A stretch of DNA of 64,000 nt from an uncultured Burkholderiales bacterium (lineage in GTDB: Bacteria > Pseudomonadota > Gammaproteobacteria > Burkholderiales > Burkholderiaceae_C): NCBI GenBank assembly GCA_945952065.1, contig CAMFGY010000001.1, positions 186,001-250,000 of the forward strand. Reading direction: 5' to 3'. Shown one piece after another: positions 34,095 through 41,656 of the stretch; position 1 is the first letter of the stretch; each line of letters starts with the position of its first letter. The position numbers and the translations under genes were made by a program. The notes beneath the pieces are model-generated. The model ran no database searches and was not told where the DNA came from. It worked only from the letters and a program-made list of their open reading frames with translations.

Positions 34095-34676
34095 ATGAGC
34101 CTTGCGCCTAGCCCCAAAACTACCCCCGGGTTTTCCCCGGCCGACACCTTTGCCGCCTTGTGTCCGCTGGGTTTGGCCCTGTCCAGCGAACGGGTGCTGA
34201 CCTGGGTGAATGAAGGCTTTGCCAGCATGTTTGGCTACGCCCCCGAAGAGCTCTACGGCCAAAGCTTTGCCCTCCTCTTCCCCACCGAGCTGGAGTTCCG
34301 CCGCATCGGCCCGCGTATTCAAAACGCCATGCTGGGCAGCGGCAGCTACCGCGACGAGCGGCTGATGCGACATCGCGATGGCAGCATGCGCTGGTTTCGC
34401 GTGCATGGGCAGGCACGCCATTTGAACGCCCCGTTCTTGGAAGCCGCCTGGACCTTTGAGCCCATCCCGGGCGGCGGCGACGCCGACACCCTGAGCCCAC
34501 GCGAACGCGAGGTCTTGATGGCCATGGCCTCGGGCCAGACGGCCAAAGAATGCGCCCAGCAACTGGGCTTGTCGCCGCGCACCGTGGAAAAGCTGCGGGC
34601 CAAGCTGAGGCAGCGCTATGGCGTGCACAACGCCGCCGGCCTGCTCGGCCGACTGATGAGCAGTCTGCCCGAATAA
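34095..34676 (+). CDS. PAS-domain LuxR-type transcriptional regulator
   Basis: A 193-aa protein with an N-terminal PAS domain (about 15-120, CPLGLALSSERVLTWVNEGFASMFGYAPEELYGQS) and a C-terminal LuxR helix-turn-helix (about 130-190, LSPREREVLMAMASGQTAKECAQQLGLSPRTVEKLRAKL). A PAS module with no receiver suggests direct sensing of a small ligand, redox state or another PAS partner. It lies just upstream of the Liv-type ABC operon and may regulate it (inference). Confidence 0.93.
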   Translation: MSLAPSPKTTPGFSPADTFAALCPLGLALSSERVLTWVNEGFASMFGYAPEELYGQSFALLFPTELEFRRIGPRIQNAMLGSGSYRDERLMRHRDGSMRWFRVHGQARHLNAPFLEAAWTFEPIPGGGDADTLSPREREVLMAMASGQTAKECAQQLGLSPRTVEKLRAKLRQRYGVHNAAGLLGRLMSSLPE

Positions 34677-34708
34677 ATAAGGCGTTAGCCCAGCGAATCT
34701 TTGTAAAC

Positions 34709-34724
34709 CCAGGGTTAACCCTGG
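34709..34724. promoter_or_regulatory. 16-bp perfect palindrome upstream of the Liv-type operon
   Basis: CCAGGGTTAACCCTGG is perfectly symmetrical over 16 bp. It lies in the 150-nt gap between the PAS-LuxR gene and the first ABC gene, 102 nt upstream of the proposed GTG start. It could be an operator for the adjacent LuxR-type regulator, whose sites are usually imperfect dyads. Confidence 0.5.
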
Positions 34725-34735
34725 CGAAATGCTAC

Positions 34736-34754
34736 GCACAGGTAACTCCTGTGC
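34736..34754. promoter_or_regulatory. Inverted repeat with 7-bp arms upstream of the Liv-type operon
   Basis: GCACAGGTAACTCCTGTGC has perfect 7-bp arms and a 5-nt loop. It begins 12 nt after the palindrome at 34709-34724 and has no T-run, so a terminator is unlikely. It may be a second operator or an mRNA hairpin in the leader of the ABC operon. Confidence 0.5.
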
Positions 34755-34826
34755 CAGTGCGGTGCAGAACGCCCTACATTGGCGTTTCAACTCATGCTGC
34801 GCCCTTTGTCGGTGCGGCCCGTCACT

Positions 34827-35597
34827 GTGAGCGAACTCATCCTCGAAACACGCGGACTCAGCAAGGACTTCAAGGGCTTCACCGCCGTTGACGGCGTGAA
34901 CTTGCGGGTGGAACGCGGTGCCATTCATGCCTTGCTGGGCCCCAACGGGGCCGGCAAGACCACCTGTTTCAACTTACTGACCAAGTTCTTGGAGCCGACC
35001 CGCGGCAGCATTCACTTCAACGGTGTGGACATCACCGCCGAAAAGCCGGCCGAAATCGCCCGCCGGGGCGTGATCCGCTCCTTCCAGATCTCCGCCGTGT
35101 TCCCGCATCTGACGGTGCTGGAAAACGTGCGCATCGGCCTGCAGCGTTTCACCGGCACCTCCTTTCACTTCTGGAAGGGACTGACCGGCTTGAAGCAACT
35201 CGACGCCCGGGTGCTGGCCTTGCTGGAGTTGGTGGACCTGCGCGAAATGGCGCAGCTGAAGGCCGGCGATCTGCCCTATGGCCGCAAGCGCGCCTTGGAG
35301 ATCGCCACCACCATGGCCATGGAGCCCACGCTGATGTTGCTGGACGAACCCACCCAGGGCATGGGCCATGAGGATGTGGACCGCGTCACCGACCTGATCA
35401 AACGCGTGGCCGAAGGTCGCACCGTGCTGATGGTTGAACACAATATGAAAGTGGTGGCCAAGATTGCCGACCGCATCACCGTGCTGGCGCGCGGCGCGGT
35501 GCTGGCCGAAGGCACTTATGCCGAGGTGTCCAAACACCCGGCCGTGCTGGAAGCTTATATGGGCAGCGAAAGCGCCGAATTGCAGGGGGCGCATTGA
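34827..35597 (+). CDS. livG: Branched-chain-type ABC transporter ATP-binding protein (LivG-like)
   Basis: About 256 aa from GTG 34827 (MSELILETRG); the longer frame to 34779 has no ribosome site. Walker A is G-P-N-G-A-G-K-T-T; the signature segment reads L-P-Y-G-R-K-R, in place of LSGGQ, as in the Liv/Urt type; Walker B MLLDEPTQG; H-loop M-V-E-H-N-M-K. Energises import of amino acids, urea or aromatic acids at the inner membrane together with LivF and the LivHM pore. Its stop overlaps the livF start. Confidence 0.92.
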   Translation: MSELILETRGLSKDFKGFTAVDGVNLRVERGAIHALLGPNGAGKTTCFNLLTKFLEPTRGSIHFNGVDITAEKPAEIARRGVIRSFQISAVFPHLTVLENVRIGLQRFTGTSFHFWKGLTGLKQLDARVLALLELVDLREMAQLKAGDLPYGRKRALEIATTMAMEPTLMLLDEPTQGMGHEDVDRVTDLIKRVAEGRTVLMVEHNMKVVAKIADRITVLARGAVLAEGTYAEVSKHPAVLEAYMGSESAELQGAH

Positions 35598-36313
35598 TGA
35601 TGGCCGACGTCGCGCTACAAATCACCGACCTGCACGCTTGGTACGGCGAAAGCCACATCCTTCACGGCATCAATCTGAGCGTCAACAAGGGTCAGGTCTT
35701 GACCCTCTTGGGCCGCAATGGCGCGGGCCGCACCACCACGCTGCGCGCCATCATGGGCCTGACCGGCACCCGCAAGGGTTCGATCAAGGTGCACGGCGTG
35801 GAAACCATCGCCATGCCCACCCACCGCATCGCGCATCTGGGCCTGGGCTATTGCCCGGAGGAGCGGGGCATTTTTGCCTCGCTGAGCACCGAGGAAAACC
35901 TGCACCTGCCGCCACGCCTGAGCGGTGGCCGCGGCACGCCCATGAGCGATGAGCAGATTTACGCCATGTTCCCCAACCTGGCCGAACGCCGCCACAGCCC
36001 CGGCACCCGGCTTTCGGGCGGCGAGCAGCAGATGCTGGCCGTGGCGCGCATTCTGCGCACCGGCGCCGACATCTTGCTGCTGGATGAAATCTCCGAAGGC
36101 CTGGCCCCGGTGATCGTGCAAGCGCTGGCGCGCATGATCACAACCCTGAAATCGCAGGGCTTCACCATCATCATGGTGGAGCAAAACTTCCGCTTCGCCG
36201 CCCCGCTGGCCGATCACTTCATGGTGGTGGAGCACGGCGAGGTGGTGGAGTCCTTCCCCGCTGCCGAGCTGCCCGCCAAGCAGGCCAAGCTCGACGAGCT
36301 GTTGAGTGTTTGA
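35597..36313 (+). CDS. livF: Branched-chain-type ABC transporter ATP-binding protein (LivF-like) with Arg in Walker A
   Basis: A 238-aa ATPase. Start at ATG 35597 overlapping the livG stop (TGATG). Walker A reads G-R-N-G-A-G-R-T-T: the usual Lys is Arg. The LSGGE signature (R-L-S-G-G-E-Q-Q-M), Walker B (LLLDEISEG) and H-loop-like MVEQNF are present. Lys-to-Arg in Walker A usually lowers ATP hydrolysis, so the partner LivG may supply most of it; alternatively this change is tolerated in this lineage. Second gene of the five-gene importer operon. Confidence 0.92.
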   Translation: MMADVALQITDLHAWYGESHILHGINLSVNKGQVLTLLGRNGAGRTTTLRAIMGLTGTRKGSIKVHGVETIAMPTHRIAHLGLGYCPEERGIFASLSTEENLHLPPRLSGGRGTPMSDEQIYAMFPNLAERRHSPGTRLSGGEQQMLAVARILRTGADILLLDEISEGLAPVIVQALARMITTLKSQGFTIIMVEQNFRFAAPLADHFMVVEHGEVVESFPAAELPAKQAKLDELLSV

Positions 36314-36358
36314 CGCACCGTTTGCCCGACTGATTGACCCCTTGAAGGAGACCCCAGC

Positions 36359-37573
36359 ATGACCCCCAGTTTCAAACGCATCGCCCTCGCCAGCCTCGCC
36401 GCCTGCGGCCTCATGGGCAGCGCCGCGCAGGCGCAGATCTCCGGTGATGTGGTCAAAATCGGCCTGATCACCGATATGTCCAGCGTCTACGCCGACATCG
36501 ACGGTGCGGGTGGCGTGGAAGCCATCAAGATGGCCATTGCCGACATGAAGGGCATGGTCGCCGGCAAGAAGATCGAGCTGATTTTTGCTGACCACCAAAA
36601 CAAGGCCGACGTGGCCGCCAGCAAAGCGCGTGAGTGGATCGACACCCAGGGCCTGGACCTGCTGATCGGCGGCACCAACTCCGGCGCCAATCTGGCCATG
36701 GCCACGGTGGCGGCGGAGAAGAAGCGCCCCTTCATTTCCATTGGCGCCGGCAGCTCGGCACTGACCAATGACAAGTGCACGCCCTACACCATCCACTACG
36801 CCTATGACACCGTGGCCCTGGCCAATGGCACGGGCGCTGCCGTCACCAAGGGCGGCGGCAAGAGCTGGTACTTCCTGCAGGCCGACTACGCCTTCGGCCA
36901 AGCCCTGCAAGCCGACACCGCCAAGGTGGTGGCTGCCTCGGGTGGCAAGGTGGTGGGCACCGTCAAGCATCCGCTCAATGCCAGTGACTTCAGCTCCTTC
37001 TTGCTGCAAGCGCAGGGCAGCGGCGCGCAGATCCTGGGCCTGGCCAATGCCGGCGGCGACACCATCAACGCCATCAAGGCGGCGAATGAATTCGGCGTCA
37101 CCAAGAGCATGAAGCTGGCCGGCTTGCTGATGTTCATCAACGACATCCACTCCCTCGGCCTGAAGACCACCGAAGGCATGTACCTGACCGACAGCTGGTA
37201 CTGGAACCAAAGCCCAGAAGCCCGCACCTGGAGCCGCCGCTTCTTCGAGAAGATGAAGCGCATGCCCTCTTCGCTGCAAGCCGCCGACTACTCGGCCGCC
37301 TGGAACTATCTGAAGGCCGTGGAAGCGACCAAGACCGACGACGCCGACAAGGTGATCGCCCATATGAAGGCCACGCCCATCAACGACTTCTTCTCCAAGG
37401 GTCAGATCCGCAAGGAAGACGGTCGCTTCGTCCACGATATGTTCCTGCTGCAGGTCAAGTCGCAGAAGGATTCCGTGGAACCCTGGGATTACTTCAAGGT
37501 CGTGACCCGCATCCCTGGCGACGAAGCCTTCACCAAACTGGCGGACTCCAAATGCCCGCTAGTGAAAAAGTAA
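36359..37573 (+). CDS. ABC transporter substrate-binding protein (Liv-type, type I fold)
   Basis: A 404-aa periplasmic binding protein. Signal peptide MTPSFKRIALASLAACGLMGSAAQAQ; mature chain starts with VVKIGLITDMSSVYADIDGAGGVEA, the typical first strand of Leu/Ile/Val-binding-protein folds. Landmarks are RLNLL-like LIGGTNSGANLA, the TIHYAYDTVALANG segment and SWYFLQADYAFG. It likely binds a carboxylated or aromatic ligand, but the ligand cannot be read from sequence. AAGGAG precedes the ATG. Located between the ATPases and permeases of one operon. Confidence 0.93.
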   Translation: MTPSFKRIALASLAACGLMGSAAQAQISGDVVKIGLITDMSSVYADIDGAGGVEAIKMAIADMKGMVAGKKIELIFADHQNKADVAASKAREWIDTQGLDLLIGGTNSGANLAMATVAAEKKRPFISIGAGSSALTNDKCTPYTIHYAYDTVALANGTGAAVTKGGGKSWYFLQADYAFGQALQADTAKVVAASGGKVVGTVKHPLNASDFSSFLLQAQGSGAQILGLANAGGDTINAIKAANEFGVTKSMKLAGLLMFINDIHSLGLKTTEGMYLTDSWYWNQSPEARTWSRRFFEKMKRMPSSLQAADYSAAWNYLKAVEATKTDDADKVIAHMKATPINDFFSKGQIRKEDGRFVHDMFLLQVKSQKDSVEPWDYFKVVTRIPGDEAFTKLADSKCPLVKK

Positions 37574-37726
37574 AGCCCTCGCCCGAGGCGCGACGCTGAA
37601 CGCGCGCGCCTTGGTGCAGTCCCCCCGGGGACGCCGATCAATGCTGGCGCACGCTTGCATCGACCTCGGCCCAGGCCGCCCTCTGGAGCGGCCTGGCGGG
37701 CACCCAGGGTTCAGTACAGGACTACC

Positions 37727-38614
37727 ATGACCGATCTGTTTGGAATACCGCTCCCAGCCCTACTCGGCCAGTTGCTGCTTGGCCTGGTGAATGGCTCGTT
37801 TTACGCGATGCTGTCGCTGGGCCTGGCCGTGATCTTCGGCATGCTCAACATCATCAACTTCGCCCATGGCGCGCTCTACATGATGGGCGCTTTTCTGGCC
37901 TGGATGGGGCTGGAGTACCTGGGCTTGAATTACTGGGTGATGTTGCTGTTGGCGCCAGCCGTTGTCGGTGTGCTGGGCATCGTCATCGAGCGCACCATGC
38001 TGCAGTGGCTCTACAAGCTGGACCATATTTACGGTCTGCTGCTGACCTTTGGCATCACGCTGGTGATGGAAGGGGTCTTCCGCAGCTTTTACGGCGTGTC
38101 GGGCCAGCAGTACTCGGTGCCTGAGGCCTTGCAGGGCGCCACCAATCTGGGCTTCATGATCCTGCCGAATTACCGCGCCTGGGTGGTGGTGGCCTCCATC
38201 ACCGTCTGCCTGGCCGTTTGGGCCCTGATCGAAAAAACCTCGCTGGGCGCCACGCTGCGCGCCGGCACCGAGAACCCCAAGCTGGTGCAAGCCTTTGGCA
38301 TCAATGTGCCGCGCATGATCACCCTCACCTATGCCGGCGGCGTGGCTTTGGCCGCGTTTGCCGGAGTGCTGGCGGCGCCGATTCTGCAGGTGAGCGCGCT
38401 GATGGGCAGCAATCTGATCATCGTGGTGTTCGCCGTGGTGGTGATCGGCGGCATGGGCTCCATCCTCGGCTCCATCTTGACCGGCCTGGGCCTGGGGCTG
38501 GTGGAGGGCTTGACCAAGGTCTTCTACCCCGAGGCCTCGAGCACCGTGGTGTTTGTGGTCATGGCCATCGTGCTGCTGGTCCGTCCTGCGGGTCTGTTCG
38601 GGAAAGAAAAATGA
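37727..38614 (+). CDS. livH: Branched-chain-type ABC transporter permease (LivH-like)
   Basis: A 295-aa inner-membrane permease of about eight helices. Start ATG 37727 (MTDLFGIPLP) with AGGA 5 nt upstream; the longer frame to 37655 lacks one. The core GLVNGSFYAMLSLGLAVIFGMLNIINFAHGALYMMGAF and the late VVVIGGMGSILGSILTGLGLGLVEGL (EAA-like loop) are LivH hallmarks. The stop overlaps the livM start by 4 nt. Pairs with LivM as the translocation pore. Confidence 0.93.
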   Translation: MTDLFGIPLPALLGQLLLGLVNGSFYAMLSLGLAVIFGMLNIINFAHGALYMMGAFLAWMGLEYLGLNYWVMLLLAPAVVGVLGIVIERTMLQWLYKLDHIYGLLLTFGITLVMEGVFRSFYGVSGQQYSVPEALQGATNLGFMILPNYRAWVVVASITVCLAVWALIEKTSLGATLRAGTENPKLVQAFGINVPRMITLTYAGGVALAAFAGVLAAPILQVSALMGSNLIIVVFAVVVIGGMGSILGSILTGLGLGLVEGLTKVFYPEASSTVVFVVMAIVLLVRPAGLFGKEK

Positions 38615-39594
38615 GCCTCCAGAAGAACCCTCTCCTCGGCTATGCCGCACTGTTCGCTGCCATCGCCCTGCTGCCGGCCCTGGGCGTGTACCCCATCTTT
38701 GTGATGAAGGTGCTGTGCTTTGCACTGTTTGCCTGCGCCTTCAATCTCTTGATCGGTTTCACCGGCCTGCTGAGCTTTGGTCACGCGGCGTTCTTGGGCA
38801 CCGCCGCTTACAGCGCCGGCCACGCGCTCAAGGTCTGGGGCTTGTCGGCGCCACTGGGCTTGATCTTCGGGGCGCTGGCCGCGGGCGTGGTGGGCCTGGC
38901 CATCGGAATCTTGGCGATTCGCCGCACCGGCATTTACTTCTCAATGATCACGCTGGCGCTCAGCCAGATGCTTTACTTCTTCTTCCTGCAAGCCTCCTTC
39001 ACCGGGGGGGAGGACGGCTTGCAATCGGTGCCGCGCGGGCAATTCTTGGGCCTGGATTTGTCCAACGATCTGGTCTTGTACTACGTGGTCTTGGCCATTT
39101 TCATTGGCGCCTTCTGGCTGATCTACCGCACCGTGCATTCGCCCTTCGGGCAGGTGCTGACCTCGATCCGCGAGAACGAGCCACGCGCCATCTCGCTGGG
39201 CTATGACGTGGATCGATTCAAGCTGCTGGCCTTTGTGCTGTCGGCCACGCTGGCCGGTCTGGCCGGTGCCACCAAAACCTTGGTGCTGGGCTTTGCCACG
39301 CTGACCGACGCTTTGTGGACCACCTCGGGGCTGGTGATCTTGATGACCTTGGTGGGCGGCATGGGCACCCTGGTCGGGCCCATGGTGGGCGCGCTCATCA
39401 TCATTGCCCTGGAGAACAAGATCGGTGACTTGGGCAAGGGCCTGGCCGAGCTCAGCGGCATCAGCTGGTTCAACGGCCTGGGCGAGTCAGTCAGCCTGGT
39501 GACCGGCCTGATCTTCATTGTGTGCGTGCTGGCCTTCCGCCGCGGCGTGGTGGGCGAGGCCCTGGCCCTGTTCGAAAAGCGGCGCAGCGCTTGA
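38611..39594 (+). CDS. livM: Branched-chain-type ABC transporter permease (LivM-like)
   Basis: A 327-aa permease, start ATG 38611 overlapping the livH stop (ATGA); the long frame to 38218 lies in livH and is rejected. The LivM pattern is clear: NLLIGFTGLLSFGHAAFLGTAAYSAG near the N-terminus and EPRAISLGYDVDRFKLLAFVLSATLAGLAGA in the EAA-like region, with about nine helices. Last gene of the importer operon; a convergent receiver gene follows. Confidence 0.93.
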   Translation: MSLQKNPLLGYAALFAAIALLPALGVYPIFVMKVLCFALFACAFNLLIGFTGLLSFGHAAFLGTAAYSAGHALKVWGLSAPLGLIFGALAAGVVGLAIGILAIRRTGIYFSMITLALSQMLYFFFLQASFTGGEDGLQSVPRGQFLGLDLSNDLVLYYVVLAIFIGAFWLIYRTVHSPFGQVLTSIRENEPRAISLGYDVDRFKLLAFVLSATLAGLAGATKTLVLGFATLTDALWTTSGLVILMTLVGGMGTLVGPMVGALIIIALENKIGDLGKGLAELSGISWFNGLGESVSLVTGLIFIVCVLAFRRGVVGEALALFEKRRSA

Positions 39595-39615
39595 GGCGCC
39601 GCCAGCGGCCCGGCC

Positions 39616-39657
39616 CAGCTGCCGGGCCTCAGCTGCCGGGCCTCAGCTGCCGAGCTT
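39616..39657. repeat. Three tandem copies of a 14-bp unit
   Basis: CAGCTGCCGGGCCT occurs twice in tandem (39616-39629 and 39630-39643) and a third time with three changes (39644-39657). The repeat sits between the livM stop and the stop of the convergent receiver gene, and its last base is the first of the TCA complement of that stop. It is GC-rich and could form alternative stems, but has no U-run. Confidence 0.75.
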
Positions 39658-40034
39658 CAGTTCCGATAAAGGGCCGACAAACTCTCCACCAATTGCACGG
39701 GCCCGAAGGGCTTGGCAATGAAGAGATCGGCGCCACAGGATTTAGCGCCTTCTTTGATCTGATCCACCGGTTTGGCGCTGATCAGCACCACCTTGGGGGC
39801 AGCGGCCCCGCCCGCGGCCTTGATCTGACGGCAGGCCTCCACGCCGTCAATGGGGCCAGGCATCATGATGTCCATCAAGACAATCTCGGGCTGCAAGGTG
39901 GCCACAGCCGCCACCGCCGCGGTTCCATCGCGGGCTTCATGCACCTCGAAGACCTCAGCCAAATCCAAGGTCGCGTGCAACAAAGCCAGGATGTCGGCGT
40001 TGTCGTCAACGATGAGAACCCGTTTCTTCGTCAT
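39657..40034 (-). CDS. Receiver-only response regulator
   Basis: A 125-aa stand-alone receiver domain. The acidic residues sit in V-L-I-V-D-D-N, the phosphoacceptor Asp in IVLMDIMMPGPIDG (about residue 55), and the conserved switch Lys in F-I-A-K-P-F-G-P (about 108). No output domain. Such CheY-like proteins relay phosphate or act through protein contact. Its kinase is not adjacent; the hybrid kinase at 28997-32944 has its own HPt and could pass phosphate to it. A long CCACA repeat lies 94 nt upstream. Confidence 0.92.
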   Translation of the reverse strand: MTKKRVLIVDDNADILALLHATLDLAEVFEVHEARDGTAAVAAVATLQPEIVLMDIMMPGPIDGVEACRQIKAAGGAAAPKVVLISAKPVDQIKEGAKSCGADLFIAKPFGPVQLVESLSALYRN

Positions 40035-40127
40035 GCACCCACTCCCGTGTGAGAGTCAATACGACCCAAGCTGACCGCAGGGTAGCGCAAGCCTGCACTG
40101 CCGACAACTGAAAATCGAGCCTGAAGG

Positions 40128-40172
40128 CCACACCACACCACACCACACCACACCACACCACACCACACCACA
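40128..40172. repeat. Pentanucleotide microsatellite, nine CCACA units
   Basis: Nine perfect CCACA units in a row (45 bp) with a trailing CC. It lies 94 nt upstream of the receiver gene start, reading TGTGG on that strand. Because the unit length is 5 and the tract is not in a gene, length change would alter promoter or leader spacing, not a reading frame. Confidence 0.95.
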
Positions 40173-40360
40173 CCGCCCCGCCCTGCACCAGCCTGCCGGC
40201 TATAGGTCGGCGCCCCCAACGCTGCCGCACGATGGCCGCATGCGCGGCACTGGGCTTGGCCCAGTGATGAAACACACCGCTGCACCCGCGCTGGTGGTGA
40301 GCCGCATGGGGCTGCTCTTGAACTCACGAAGGTGGGCCCGAGCGGCGTCGCGCCAAACCT

Positions 40361-40428
40361 TCGATTGCCACCGGCCTAGGCCGGCGTCCAAGGCTTGACT
40401 GCCACAACCCAAGCTCGGCGTCCAAGGC
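40361..40428. repeat. 34-bp imperfect tandem duplication
   Basis: Two adjacent 34-bp copies (40361-40394 and 40395-40428) match at 26 of 34 positions and share the last 13 bases, CGGCGTCCAAGGC. The first copy contains the perfect palindrome CCGGCCTAGGCCGG at 40371-40384, which the second copy has lost. About 200 nt upstream of the PEP-CTERM start. Confidence 0.8.
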
Positions 40429-40631
40429 CACCTGCGCCGAAGTGGTCGCTCCGCTTTGCCCGGCTCCGTCCAGAAAGACGATTAGATTTGGCGCACTTCT
40501 CGTGCTCATTTCACGCGATTGAAAACCGCGTGCGCAGGGTAAGCCCCCATGGAGCGGCATCCACGCAGACACTGCGCCTCCGATCGCCAGCACATCTGCC
40601 GCGCGACGCTATCCCCTTGAGGAGGAATCCT

Positions 40632-41519
40632 GTGAAACGAAAAAATCGCCTCAGCCTGGCGCTGGCCGCCGCCGGCTGTTTGGCGAGCACGCCGGTGTTT
40701 TGCGCACCGGTGCTGCTCAGCCAGACGTTCCAGCTCAACAATCTGCTGGATCGCAACAGCGTCAGCTTGAACTTCGACTTGGGCAGCTTTTTGTCCGGCA
40801 AGGGCTATGGGGCCAAGGACATCGTCTCCGGCAATGCAACCCTGCATGCTTACTCTGATCTGCAGTATGGCGCCGCCACGGCGACGCCTTACAGCGACTA
40901 CCAAGTGACCGGCAGCGCCAGCCACATGGCGACTTACTCCTACTATGTGCCAGACACACAAAACTGCGGCTGGTGGGGTCGTAGCGCTTGCAACAATGCG
41001 CACACTGAATATGTGAACTACACAATCTCAGACCGAAACACCACCCGTTGGCGTGACATCAAACACGAGGATTTGGTGGCGGACAGCATGAAGTTGCTGA
41101 TCGGCACCAGCAACGCAAGCGATGTAGCCGAGACCCGCAGCAGCTCCATCGGCAGCTATGGGGCTGAAGCCTATGAAGGCCGTGATTGCCGAAGCACCGA
41201 TTTCTATGGCAATTGCAGTTACGACAACCGCTTCTCCCGCCAGCGCGATACCTACAGCGCGATTTTCGGCGGGCTCGATGCCAGCCTGAACTTGGATGCA
41301 GCCGCCTTGATGGACGTGCGCAGCGACGGCGTGTTGGGGGTGGGCGTCCAAGCGACGGCCGGGCAATTCAAGCTCAATGCCATCAGCTTCGATCTGCTGG
41401 TTGAAAAAGCCGCCGCTGTGCCTGAACCTGCATCGCTTCTCTTGGCCAGCAGCGCCATCGCCGGCTTGGCCATGACAACACGGCGCCGCAAAAAGGTGAA
41501 GGACGACGGCAAGGCTTGA
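40632..41519 (+). CDS. PEP-CTERM sorting-signal exported protein
   Basis: A 295-aa protein from GTG 40632, with GGAGGA 5 nt upstream. Signal peptide VKRKNRLSLALAAAGCLASTPVFCA. The mature part is rich in Ser, Thr, Tyr and Asn (SNATLHAYSDLQYG, TYSYYVPDTQNCGWW), with Cys pairs in CGWWGRSAC and CRSTDFYGNC. The C-terminus is V-P-E-P-A-S, then a hydrophobic helix (LLLASSAIAGLAM) and basic RRRKK: the PEP-CTERM signal cut by exosortase. Such proteins go to the outer surface or exopolysaccharide. No exosortase is in this window. The tail after RRRKK is longer than usual. Confidence 0.9.
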   Translation: MKRKNRLSLALAAAGCLASTPVFCAPVLLSQTFQLNNLLDRNSVSLNFDLGSFLSGKGYGAKDIVSGNATLHAYSDLQYGAATATPYSDYQVTGSASHMATYSYYVPDTQNCGWWGRSACNNAHTEYVNYTISDRNTTRWRDIKHEDLVADSMKLLIGTSNASDVAETRSSSIGSYGAEAYEGRDCRSTDFYGNCSYDNRFSRQRDTYSAIFGGLDASLNLDAAALMDVRSDGVLGVGVQATAGQFKLNAISFDLLVEKAAAVPEPASLLLASSAIAGLAMTTRRRKKVKDDGKA

Positions 41520-41656
41520 GCCTCGCGCAATGCGCATCGGTCATGGCCTCGACTTTCGGCAGTCCCTCACGCTTGCCGGGTCAAGTGCCGCGCGTGAATG
41601 CCGAAACTCGATGCTGTGACCGGCTTGGCCGACCTTGACCCTCTTTATTCATCCCA

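Larger units (their letters stand above)
40035..40631. other. Gene-free stretch with repeats and leader of the PEP-CTERM gene
   Basis: No reading frame here has a credible start, codon pattern or family. The stretch holds nine CCACA units (40128-40172), a 34-bp imperfect tandem duplication (40361-40428) including a 14-bp palindrome, and at its right end the GGAGGA ribosome site (40621-40626) of the PEP-CTERM gene. It must contain the divergent promoters of the receiver gene and the PEP-CTERM gene; none is clear enough to place. Confidence 0.7.

Noticed and set aside
40128-40172. CRISPR array
   Set aside because: The unit is 5 bp with no spacers; it is a microsatellite.
40006-40327. Minus-strand frames with V-V-W-C-G repeats
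   Set aside because: Produced by translating the CCACA microsatellite; no ribosome site and no homologous domain.
40490-40530. Sigma-54 promoter before the PEP-CTERM gene
   Set aside because: TTGGCGCAC is followed by GC at the wrong spacing (12 instead of 10 nt between GG and GC).
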